From NCBI GenBank assembly GCA_963693305.1, contig OY855905.1, positions 37,978,137 to 38,042,136 on the forward strand: 64,000 bases of DNA. Reading direction: 5' to 3'. The position numbers and the translations under genes are program-made. Below, piece by piece: positions 24,701 to 37,600 of this stretch. Source of the DNA: Meandrina meandrites (taxonomy: Eukaryota; Cnidaria; Anthozoa; Scleractinia; Meandrinidae). Below the pieces are notes generated by a model, which saw only the letters and a program-made list of their open reading frames with translations, was not told the origin of the DNA and ran no database searches. The stretch's first letter is position 1; every line of letters starts with the position of its first letter.

Positions 24701-27700
24701 CATCTATGTATCTCTTCCACTCAATGGGTTTTATCTTTGCTTTTTTTTGCTTGCTTTTTTGATAATTTTAGATTCCACTGCGGACATAAAAATGTTCGCG
24801 AAAGCAACTGCCAATACTTACATCTGTGACTGTCCGCCATATTGACTAATGTCACGTGACGTGACGTAACAATGTCCGTGTAACGCATTTGGAAATAAAC
24901 AACTCGGATTTTTGCGGTAAAAATGCGAGTTGTGTTTTGGAAATTTAACAAATCGGATTTTTGCGGTAAAAATCCGAGTTGTGTTTTTGGAAATTTAACA
25001 ACTCGGATTTTTGCAGTAAAAATCCGAGTTGTAAATTGAACGATGTTTACAACTAAGATTTTTTAGTATAAATCCGAGTTGTACGCTTAGACAATTACAC
25101 AATACAGATTTTTGTAACTGAAATTTGAGTTAAAATTTCAATCGAAAAAAAAAAATTGCTCATGTCCTATATGGGCCACCGTAGATTCCATACATGTGAT
25201 ACAAACAAAACTATGTTTAGTTTCTTAGAAAGCTTTTGGTGAGGATCTGAAATGTGGTTCAAAGGCCCAAACAGCCCTCCTTGGGGTGTCTAGGGCATGC
25301 ATGCTTCCTATGGCACTTTGCAAAACTTAGGCATCTAAGGTGTGTTAATCACACTTTTCAATGCACATTTATTGAAACATTTCTACATTTGCTAAAAAAT
25401 AACACTCAAGCCATCAATTTATCCAGATGTAAAACAAAAACTTTCTTCCAAATGGTGGCATCCTCGATGCCCATCTGGCTAAAAGCCAGTTTCATTAGAA
25501 AGAAAATGCTTTAAATTAATCGTTTGATCTTAGGAATAGTTGTCTACGAACACTGCCCATGTGAGAGTATTTTCCTAAAAGGACTGAAACCAGTGACTAA
25601 TGTTTTGAAAACTTACACATAAGTCATCTTTAAAGTCAAGTGATACCTGGAAATTAGCTTAATAATCAATTATGTTATACACAGTACATGCACTGACCAT
25701 GTTTCATGTAAATCACTTATTATCTTGACTGATTGAGTCTCATGCCCTTGAAACTGACCATCAGGTTTACCATGTTCAAAGTTATTGGCTGTTAGTGTTT
25801 AAGTGGTTAGTGCACCGTTGGTTGATTGTTTAAATTTTGTTTACAGCAATGAAATCACACAGAATACCTGGAAAAGTCCATTTGTATACACTTGCACTTC
25901 TTTTCTCCTACTGACCTACAAATTCAAGACACATTCAGAGTTAAAAACAAAATGATGCAAGATACCCGTAAATTTGACCAATGACTTGGCTGGTTTTTAA
26001 TCCCCAGTGCAGGGGGGGGGGGGGGGGGGGTTTAAAAGGAACAACTCCAGAAAATAGTAGTCAAATTGCATTGTTTTGTGGAGGTGCAGGAATAAATTTG
26101 TCATTTTTTTCTGGCTTAAAACCCTAAAATGCATGTTGATCATCCCCATAATTTTTGTACTTTTATGTCATAGTCTCTCTTTTAACTTGGAGTGTAAAGA
26201 GTAAAGCTGCCACCAATCATGATTAAAATGGTAACAAGAATACACGTGGGTAATGTAATCAGTCATGAAACTCAAGCACGGAACTTCCTCCTGATCATCA
26301 ATTGTATATACCGGTATTCGGTGTTTCCTCTTATAACAAACAAATCAGTCATGTGCATGGAACGCATGAAACTTGAATGCAGAACTACCTCCTAATCACA
26401 AATTGTAACTATGTGTTTAGTGTTTTCGCTTTTTAAGAACAAGTCTTGTAATATATGAGGCCTCACCTCACTGTCAATGGCATATTTGCTAACCATAAAG
26501 CAAGCTCCTCTATATAACCACAAGCACAGGACTTCTCCAAGAAGACGAGGAATAAGACCACTGTTAACAAGGAAGAAGAAATTATGCATGACATGACTAA
26601 TTCTACTCGTCACAAGTAATTTGTTGATCCGAAGATGTGTTTATATTTCAACGAAACATGTTTCGCCCAAACATGTTTGTTAACGCATTGTTCACATCAG
26701 ATGTCAGTTTCAAACACAGTTCATGCCTGGTTGTGTAATTTTGGGTTTAACAGTACTTGCATTTAACCGAAAAATGGAGATTGAAATTACTAAAACATTT
26801 CCATTCATTCTTTGGTTAACTGTGAATTTTCAAGCCCTTTGGAGGAGGAGGGCTTTCCAGCATTTAGCAAGCAGACAGCATTTGTGCTATCTTCGCTAAA
26901 AGAATTTTTTGTAAATGGTCTCACAGTAGGCCCAATTTTGGACCTTTTGGGCAATCATCTAGTCTCTGCATATCTGCCAATTTGAAGGTGTTTCATCTGA
27001 TCATGATTGAAACTACTTCATGAGGTTGTTTCAATCATGCTCAGAATATACATTACATTATTTACGTAACGCACCATCTGATGTGAACACTTTACATAGC
27101 CAAACGTGTTTCATTCATGATCAGACTAATCACGTTTTGGCCTAGTGTGAACACAGCATGACGCACTGTCATACCCAGGGTCTATCAGGAAACAAGCAAC
27201 CCTACAAAGATCTGATTTGAAGTCCAGAAATATTGGGCTTGTGGTTGAAATGCCTAGCTTTCAAAATCATGGCTCAGAGAACATGAACAAACATCTTAGT
27301 GTTTACTTCTGGCCATTTCTATTGTTTTTAAAACCAATCAAAATCAATCCTGCAACAAAACTTTCAAGAGTCCTTTGTTCTGTCAAGCTCGCATAGTAAG
27401 GAAAGAAGACTTGAAGTGCGAGATTGGGTCTGAGACCTTTAAGCCAATTAACCCAGGGCACCTTTCAAAGCTCAAGAGTCGATGACCATATTGTAGTTTA
27501 AAATATTTTTGGTTTAATTAAAATTTCTCAAACCAGTTCGATTTAGAACCCACAGTTTCTCAAAAATCCTGATTTCTCAAACCAATTTTCATTTCGCTTG
27601 GATAGTACTTCTCTGTAATTCGAACCCCCGATTTCTTGAAGTAATTTGCATTTCCCCTGGAGGTTATCTACCAACAGAGAAGCTGGATGTGCTTCATCTA

Positions 27701-28617
27701 TTAGGCAGAAGACACCTTCAAAGGTATACAATTCATTCACGCAAAACCTACAGTACCATAATATGTTTTGTTTCCTCTAAATCAGCAATTACTTGATACC
27801 TAAAAAATCCAGCAAGGCCTTCATTGTTGTAAATCTCTTTTATTGATGCACGCAGACCACTGAAAGCACAAAAAAGTACTACATAAAAACACTGAGCTAT
27901 GTTAGGGTAAATTGTCAGAAGGGAGTGTTCACTTTTTACAAACCCTGTCATAGCAAAGGCGTTAAATTTTATTTCACAAAAAATTTAGACTACTATCCCC
28001 GGCAATGCGAACGCAACAAGGAGGTATGGATGAGAAGTGTTTGGGGTTTTGAGTTTTCTGCTGCTTAGTGTGCCACACCCTTGTTTTGCACTTCTCATAC
28101 CCCAATCCCAGAGGCCGTGATCCTTTCAGGCCTGCGCCAGCGATCAAGACCTATGGGCCAAATCTGATTGGCTGTTGAAAACTTGAATGTTTATTTCATC
28201 CAAAATCTCTGGCACATGTGCACAACCAAACCAGTACCAGAAATTCCTGGTTCTGTTTTTTTAATTGCCCAGAGCTGTTGCATTTCCCGACAGAAGGTCA
28301 AGGGGGATGCACGCTCTGGGAACAAGATTGGCTTCTTCAACCGTTGCCCTGCACTCCCTTCCTGAATTTTGGGAGAAAAACAGGCTACAAGCAGTCTATA
28401 ATAAATTGGAAAGAAAATAAACCTACCTGTAAATTGTCTCCTGTCCAACAAACTGAACCATCATCCTAACTGAGATCACTGTAAATTAATCAAGAAATGC
28501 TGCTCATTTAAAATGCAAGTAAAAAAAGTCAGGAAAATTACCTTGATTCATGGGATAAAAATAAAGAATAGTTCTCCATCATAGCATCTTATGTTAACAG
28601 GCACCAAAACAAGTACA

Positions 28618-28685
<68 letters not shown>

Positions 28686-31600
28686 TATAACAATAATAAT
28701 AATAATACATGTAATAACATTATAATAATATTTAAATCCAGGAGACTCTTTCACCAGAGTGATTTTTAGAAAGGTCCTGGAAAAAAATACACCAAAACAA
28801 CAAAAAAAAAAGGTTAAAAACTGAGCAATTAAAGATAAAAAGCAGATAAAGACTGTTCTAAAATATACATGTTTAAGACCACATAACACTCATCTTACCC
28901 TCCAGGTCTAGCTCCCAAAAACAGATTCTAAGACACATTTAATGTTGACATACCATAAAATGGGTGACTGAGGACAAGAGCACTGCACTTGGCTACAGTC
29001 TGTACACAAGTCTAAAAGAAAAGAAATTCAAAATTCAGGATCAGCCATGCTCATAAACAAGAGCAGTAATAGCTTTGATGCCATTGTTGTGTTGTAACTG
29101 TTGCATTCATTGGAGCATGCAAATAGCTTCCAACAAATTAAGTGTGAGCAGTCACCAGTATGTATGGTAAAATACATGTTTGAGCCTAGTAACCCATACA
29201 GCCAGCACTTATTTTTTGTTTCCATAGCAGGAAGCGACTAGGAGTATTTCTACTCCTCCCTGGATAGGATGCTAGTCTATTGCAGGGTTGCCCCCTCCCC
29301 CCCCCCCCCCCCCCCCCAGCACAACCCGGTGGCCCCAGCCAGGGATTGAGCCCGCACTGCCTGATCTGGAGTCTGGAGCATTAATTATTAAGTAACCATA
29401 TGTGCCCCAGTCACAAGTATTTAATGTACTCCAAAAGCAGTCACAGTGCCAGATCACAGTGAGGTTACATTGTATAACTTATTACTGTCAGTGATGAAAA
29501 AATCAGGATAAATGACTTCCCGGATGCATCAGTTTCCTCTGACATTTTGCTCTCCCCCAAATCCACCATTCACCCCCTCCCCCCACCCCCCCCCCCCCCC
29601 CAATACACACCTATCCCATGTTATTGCACCTGAGAATTTACTTGATGGGCTTAGAAAAGTTAACCAACCTCCTTGGCAAACTCCAATAACTCTTCCTCTG
29701 GACTCTACAAACATTAATACACACCAAAAATAAATAAATTAATAAATAAATAAAACTATAAATCATTGCGATAAGACAAAAGTTAAAACCATCACAGTTA
29801 AAAACTCTAAAAATTCAACGCCATTTTCAAGTTAAAATGAATAAAAACAATGTTATTTGAATATAAATGTACAAAACAAATCCTAAGGGACTTAAATAAA
29901 ACACTATTAAATGCGAGAAATATTTGCATGCAGTTTTTTAGAGTTTTTAAACTGTGATGGTTTTAACTTGTCTTATCACAATGTTTTATAGTTAAATTAT
30001 TGACAAAGCCTATCCTTTTACATAAATAAATAAAAGAAAAGGAAAATATGGCACAGACCATAAACAAAAGAAATTAAAGATTATTTATTCCTTTGTTTAT
30101 CCGGGATGTTACAACTGCAATACAACATGAATTGCATGAAAGATCTGATATGAGATGAGATAATATTATAACTATGCTTTATCTTTTTTATTCACTAAAC
30201 AACAGTAAATTCAAAATAATAGAAAATGACAAATAGTGCTGCTAACACTATCGTATATGCCACTATTGTGTATGCTGACACAAATGGTTACTTGATGCTC
30301 CTCGCTGTTTTGGTGAGCAATCTAGAAGAAGAAGAAGAAGAAGAAGAAGAAGAAGAAGAAAAAGATCAGATGACAAGGACTACCAATGATTGTTCAAAGC
30401 CATTACTCAGAAGACGAAACACGGTACAAAACAGCCCTCCCAGCACAACAGTCAAACTTTGTTAATTTTGTTACATATATTTATTTCTTTTTTATAAGAG
30501 TCAAACTTGGTTCTGTCCTGAGTCCTGTCGGCCAACTTCAGAATTAGTGATACTTAAAGTGATATATATGCCTTGATTTGCTCCTAGGGGGGGGACTTTG
30601 GATATCAAGTGACAGGGATGATCAAATGGGAGCAAAAATCAAGACCCAAAAAAAATCCTTAAGGCTTCTAACAAAACCAAAAAAAATCCCTGGACCAAAA
30701 ATTAACCCCCAAAAAATCCCATGCCAAATTTCTGACCCTTACAATTTAAACATTAAAAACATTAGAAATTGAATGTCCGTGTTTGTCTGAATTGTTCTTT
30801 CCTTCATCTGGTAGTCATTTTAACAACACTAGAGACACCCAAGAACACTTTCTTTGATGGTGCTTTATTCACACAACTACACAGCCAAGGTCAGTAATAC
30901 CCCCAAAATCCCTACCCCTGGTACTTAAATCAAGCCACCCCAAAAATACTTGCCAAATTTTCCTACCCCAAAAAATCCCAGAATTGAACACTTCAAACAC
31001 AAAAAATCCTTCTATTCTGACTAGTACTTACTGCCTTACAAGGAAGAATGTAAGACAGGAAAAGTTTAGGTCTGAAATCCTTAGTTCAAGGAGGCATGCT
31101 ACTGGACATAGCCTCTGGTTCTCTGGAAAACTAGCATAAAACCCTGTTATTGAACCTAGGCCTGGGCAGGATGTCTTAGAAAGCCCTGAAAGTTTTAATA
31201 ACACTTCTCCAGGGTTAATGATTGAAATCTTCAATCCCCCCTTGGCTAAGTTGGCAGTACAACTTGAGGGTCATTAAAATAATAAGCTTTATGAATAGTA
31301 ATCTATGGATTTAATGTGCCTTAGGACTTGAGGAACATCCCGAGTTGAAAAATATTTAGGAGGGGGAGGGCAGAGTTGAAAACGACCCTTCGAAAAACTG
31401 GCAAACAAAGGGCTGAATTGCTGAATCAAGTTTGGAAAACACTGCCAAAAGTGCATAAAGGTAAATATTTAAGGTCCTATACCCTATCATTCCTGCATTG
31501 AATTAGTCCTAAAAGAAATTCCAAAACCACCTCTAGCATGAAGGGGATAAGCTGTTTTGCCAGACTGCTAGATTGGAAAGCAGGTGAGACTGGTTACACC

Positions 31601-34600
31601 CATCTCGTTTATGCAAGACACTATCAGGAATGCTACTCTTTTAATCTGAATGTGAAAAATCCCTGCTTGGCCCAATGGCACTGCAGGTTTAGAATCCATT
31701 TGGCTCAAAGGCACCTTGTTCAATGAAGAAGCCTTTTGGGCCATTAGCACTTCAGCTGTTGAGGCACAATAGAATGTGGGTTAAAATGTGGCAAAATGTT
31801 CCCTAAAAAATGGACGGAGGTTAAAATCATAGAAATGAAACCTTCATTAGACACAGTGGCCTGCGTATGGCAAGAATTATTGGAAACCATACCTGGATGA
31901 TCACCAGATGCAATGGATGGTGAAGAAAAAGTCTTAACACTCATGTTGTCGTTCGCCACCAAGAAGACATGGAGCCAGTGCGTTCATGGTGCGTTCATGG
32001 TCAAGATAATCCTTCATGTTAGCAGCATGTTAGCATGTTAGCAGCAATTTTTGTCCTTTGAATTTACTGTTGTTGAGAAAACAACGAGATGAACACCTTG
32101 AAGTTTAACTTACTGTTAGTTAATGAAATCAAACCAACCTTATCGTGTCGATGTACAAGATGGACAAGGGCACTGTCGTTTGAACCCATTGCCTATAAAT
32201 CCCAAAGATGACATCATTCAGTTGACGATAAAATAAATAAAATCAACTTACAAAGCATAATAAATATGTACAAACTAAGAAAAATATTATTAGTTTCACA
32301 CAATCACAGGAGTGCTTGATGTAAATGCAAATACATGCGGAGCAAACGGCACAGTCTGATGATTGCTTTGAAACTCAGGTAACTGTCATCTAACAGTTTC
32401 TATCTTTAATTTGCATGTACGTGGACTATATAATTTTAATTCATTTCTTTTAATTAAAGGAACACCATCAACAATTGCCCTTTGTGCACCCCTGTTGTTG
32501 TTATTGCACAAAAATATCACCCAAATGATGGCAAAAAAGTAAAAGAAACGATTTTCAAATTCAAAAGTTATTGGTGTCAAAATCACAATGCAAGCCCTAG
32601 GATTTCAATTGGCAGAAAACGCTTTTCCGGTTCCCTACCCAGTGAGTGGGCAACGGTCTGAAGCAGAGTGGAAAGTTTTAGCGTCAAAATGTTCTCCCCT
32701 GTTAAAAGCAAAGAAGTAATTGAGCCAAAAGCAAAAATATATACTACTTAATGTGGAATTTTTGTGGAAAATCAGCAATGTCTTCCTTTGCAATGATTTG
32801 ATGTTGTTCTTTGTATCAGTGTTGTCTTGAACCAGCACAATATAGAACTATCCTCTTGAATGTTTTATACAGGGTAAAAATTGGTTGTCATTCTTTTTTG
32901 CCATGGTTTCCATGTACAATCAAACATTCAGAGACCTACAAACCAATGTGCTGTTCAAGCCACTCGGGATATAATTCATGTTAAGATACCATATAGTTGC
33001 CCTGCAGTTTGCTCACGGTTATCATTAATTTTATTATGGCTGTTTGCTTACGGATAGCATTTCACCCTGCAGTTTACTTGCAGTTAACATTTAGTTGCTG
33101 CAGTTTGCTTGTGGTTAGCATTTATTTTGTGGTTGGGTGACTACATGTACATGTTTTTCATTGTTGGCAGCCATGTTGTGTTACCATGAAGTATCTGCCA
33201 GCCACTCTTCCACCATCTTGTACCAACCCCATGTAAACACGTAAACAATGCCATGCAATGCACTTTGGGATGAATACAAGATGGCAGACTAATGAACGTT
33301 AAACAACCTTTTACTGTGGTTTTTTAACTGGAGTAACAACAAAAGAATTGTAGTTCTGCTTTTAGTGGATCAATGCAGACAAAAACTTGTTTGAATGTTA
33401 AATGTTTACAATGAAGTAACAGCAGTGTGGCGATGGGTAACAAATTTTTGGCACCATATTTTTTTGGCATGGAAATGACATGGTACCAGAAAAGACCATT
33501 ACCATGAAATCCTAGGGCTTGCAATGATGCAATCTCATAAAACTTATCTCTTTAAAGGGCCACATAATTTTACACTTTACGACTTTCTCGCATGTGACAA
33601 GCTTACGACATGCCAGGGTTCATACTTTTGAGCTGTAGAGATTCCATGACTTTCCATGACCTTTTTCCATGACTTCTCCAAGTTTTCCATTTTCTCGGAA
33701 ACCATCTTTCATGTTGGGTACATTTTTATCATTTTCTTTGCAAAAAAAAAACCTAATTTATTTTCTACTTTTTAATAAACATCATTTTTCGTGACTTTCC
33801 ATGACCCACACTTAAATTCCATGACTTTCCAGGCCTGGAAAGTAAAATTCTAAAATTCCATGACTTTCCAGGTTTTGCATGGCCCGAATGAACCCTGCAG
33901 GCATATGCCATGACTAAGGACCATTTCAAACATGTGCACGTCTGTTGTGAGGATGAGGTAGGTTGATTTTCAGGACACGAGGCATTTTGTAGTCATGGCA
34001 TAAGCTTGTCGCATGCGAGAAAGTCGTACTGTGTAAATCACAGAAAGACTGGTAAGGTGTCATGGTTGCCAGAGGCCTTTTAACCCTTAACCCCTAAGAC
34101 AGGGCCCGCGTAGAGGGAGGGGCTGGGGGGGCTTTAGCCCCCCCACTTTTTTACAGTAAAAAGAAAAATAATAAGAACTTAAGTAAATAAGCAAGTAAAG
34201 AAAGAAATAAAGGAAAAAAAATTATTATTATTATTATTATTATTGAACAAACAATTACTAAAAGTTTTTCATTTGAACGCCTTTCCAGAAGCTGGTGATA
34301 AATTTTGTTTTAGAGTTCCATATTGGTTAATCATGTATCGAGTGCTTCTGGGTGTTTTAACCAAGTAGGGGACCTACGTCCTATTGTTAAGCACCTGTAC
34401 TTTGTACGAATCCTTAAATAAATAAATTCAGTTTCCACTGACCGAAGAATAAACATTTTGCCCAATAATGACGCAAGAGAGATTTAGTAACTTGATAATG
34501 ATAAACAGTCGTGAAGAATGGTTTTTGACATCACTAACGAATTTGCAGATCGTAGCAATAACAGAAAGAGAAATACCGTTCTCAACGTTAAGCTGAAGTA

Positions 34601-37600
34601 TAGCAAAAATCGTCAGACTCCTGGTTTGTAAAGGCTAATGGCAGTAGTACTGATTTGGAGTAAATTATATTGCTTCAAGCATGATTTGATAGTAAATCTA
34701 TAGGTCTGGTTCTAAATGTTTAGCATGCTTATACTGTAAAAGTATTACAATAATATAGCAAGGCCGATAAGTACTATGTGAAAAAGTAACTTTGCAAGAC
34801 ACCAACACGACCAGAACGATAAAGTAGGGCTACAATCGCGGACAGCCATTCCGTCCTTTTTGGGACTCATCTGTGTGGTGTGGCAAATCTAAATAATGCC
34901 AGCTCGAAGGCCAGCGCAAATAAATTGCAATAATGTCTTGTAGATCCTGGTACGTTAGCACCATTGTTGTTTGCGGACAGTTGCTGTTTCAAGTTGTAAA
35001 AACATTGCGCTTTAACACAGTTTGTTCATTTTAAATCCACCTTCCGATATCTGAGAGTAACTAAAACCCTAATTCCCCCCCCCCCCCCCCCAAAAAAATC
35101 TGGCTCACGCTTGAGCCCCCCCACTCAAAATCTTGCTGCGCGGGCCCTGTAAGAGTGCCAATTGGCACATAATGTCATAACTTGGTCAATATTTGTCCAA
35201 ATGATTTGAAATTTTGACACCAAAATTGTCTTGGAAAGATCTGCATTTTGAAAGCATAAAATTGTACCTCCCCCCTATTTGTGACTTGATTGACCACCCC
35301 TATAACTTTTGAAACTTTTTTTCCTGATACATTTGTGGTATGCAATGTAACTGAAATTAACCACTACACTGAGAGCTGCACAATAAGATATAGTTTAGGG
35401 GTATATCTAAAATTTACGGAGATAAACAACTTTTTGAATCTTTTTCTTTTTAATGTTTTAACTCATTTCTTTCAAATCTATAACATTCTTTTTATTTGCC
35501 AAAGTGTTTTATGCAATTTACTGATCCACACCTTTCAAATGGTGTCTCATACATGGAAATCTGGTTGAAACTTTTTAATTTACGAAAAAAGGCCATTTGC
35601 TTTAGGGGGTAAAGGGTTAAACTCATCAATAAGACTCCCAGATGAGCTTGGGGAAAATATTATGTCAAGCGTACGACTTGTCAGCTCAACAAACAAGTAG
35701 CCATGGCAACCTTGCCAAACCCTGAATGACACTCATTGCTCTTTTCATAAGGAATCAGCTCATCACATCTTTTCTGACCAAATATGGTGAATGTGAAAAT
35801 GCACATTCTCCATCACCTGCTAAAAGGTTCTTAATTTCATAATATGACTAAGTATATTATGGTAATAGATTTTTTCGCACTTCAAAAGAGTCTATTAACC
35901 AACATTTTGTTCTCAAACCTGTAGGGCTGTATTGTTGACAAGAGTTCCAATCATAGATGAGAATACCCTAACGAGAAGTGAGAAGTCTTGTTACAAAATG
36001 GCACATTAAAACATGCAGAATTAAAAACATTTAATATTAAAATAATTATTATAAATTACAGTCAACTCTCACCTTGCAGACACCCCATTATTACAGACAC
36101 TCGCTATTCAAACAAAATCCAGATCCCTGGCAAAAGCTATAGAGGTTTGACTGAAAATGACTTCCCCTATTACGGAATTATGGACACTTTTGTGGTACCA
36201 AAAGAACAATTTTATTGGTTTTACTCTCAATAAAGCGGACACCATGAACTTCTCATATAACAAAACAATTGCAGTCTGGTGCTCACTTTTTGTCAAACAC
36301 ACTTCAAAAGACTTTTATTAGTTTTGCATCAATTCCTTCAGTAGCTGTACAACAAACTTTGCTCTTTCACTGCAGCTTCCTTCCAGACTCCATTGTCATC
36401 ATCCATACCCAACGACTCCTTAGCAGTTTACCCACTATTGATACGCACGCCATAGTCTATATTATTCAATGTATGTTAACGGCACTTTTTTGTCTCACAA
36501 CCCACTTACAGGCACTTAACGACATCCCAAGCATGTCCGCCATAACAAGAGTTGACTGTAGTTAAAAACAGGGTTTACCTTGGTAATAAACCAGTGTAGA
36601 GTCCACTCCAGCCATTCAGCTTCTTTACATGGTTTGCTAAGAAACAGAAAAAAATATCTCAGACGAAGAAGTAGAAAGGAATCATGAACAATGTTTGGTA
36701 AACTTAGTTTGAAATAGTATCTTTTCTAGTTATTGGCAACCCTCGGAACTAATCCTCTGAATTGTTATCTTACATCCACAGTGGCCGGATGTTTAGTGCA
36801 GCCATGTCCTTGACATCAATGCAATAATTATTTGCCAAATAATTACGCACAGTAAGAATATGTAGTGTAATCAGTGCTTTCAATAAGATTTTAAGTAGGT
36901 CGCTGCCCTTGTGTAGCACCCGTCAGAGAGCAATGTAAGAAGATATAAACACCTCACCTTTATAGGGAGCTGTACGAGTTTTAGCCAGTGATTTCACCTT
37001 GAAATCCCCACCTTGAAAGCACTGATTATACTAAGGAATTACTAACAATGGAATGCCATTTTTTTCTAATCCTTGATTTCATGAGCCTCATAATAACTCA
37101 AACTCAAAGTTGTTTTCCTTGGGTTTGCTTCACTTAGTCAAACATAGCCTGCAGTGCAGGCATCTTTGGCATCCAACCAGTCAATAATAAAACTGATCAA
37201 TCCATCATGTTTAAGTCACCATCTTGGATGCTGGATAGGTTGTGGGTTGGGACTAGTAGATGCAAGAACCCCCACAACCTCCCCGCTCCTTCCTGTTTCC
37301 CTTCCCCTCCCCCTCCCCCTCCCGTTTTTTGCTGGTCAGACCCTCCGTTGGGGACAGTTTCAACTCATTTCAGCTTTCTGTGGACCAACTCATCCAAGAT
37401 GGCAGTCAAAATGTAGTCAGTGATCGCGCCCAATACACCTGCTCTGCAGGCTAAGTCAAACACTGCAGTTGCACTTCTGACTTCTCAAACTCCCAATTTC
37501 ACAAAGCATTTTCATTTTCCTTGGAGGGTCAAGATACTGGGATTTCATTGTGCTCTCAGATGAGATAATCCTTTCAGGTGTTATTTTCATTCCAATAATA

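Noticed and set aside
26652..27117. Possible large foldback sharing GTTCACATCAGATG
   Set aside because: Only about 14 bp pair well; the rest of the arms do not, so no element was called.
28548..28889. 113-codon minus frame with long leucine run
   Set aside because: It is the translation of an (AAT)n microsatellite.
31870..31960. Another candidate MTCH2 exon ending at a GTATGG donor
   Set aside because: Available acceptors give 40 or 47 nt, which breaks the phase; no similarity to the MTCH2 loop.
35760..35830. Possible extra MTCH2 exon just after exon 35919-35967
   Set aside because: The candidate frames meet a stop, and lengths with usable splice sites are not multiples of three as the 0-0 phase requires.
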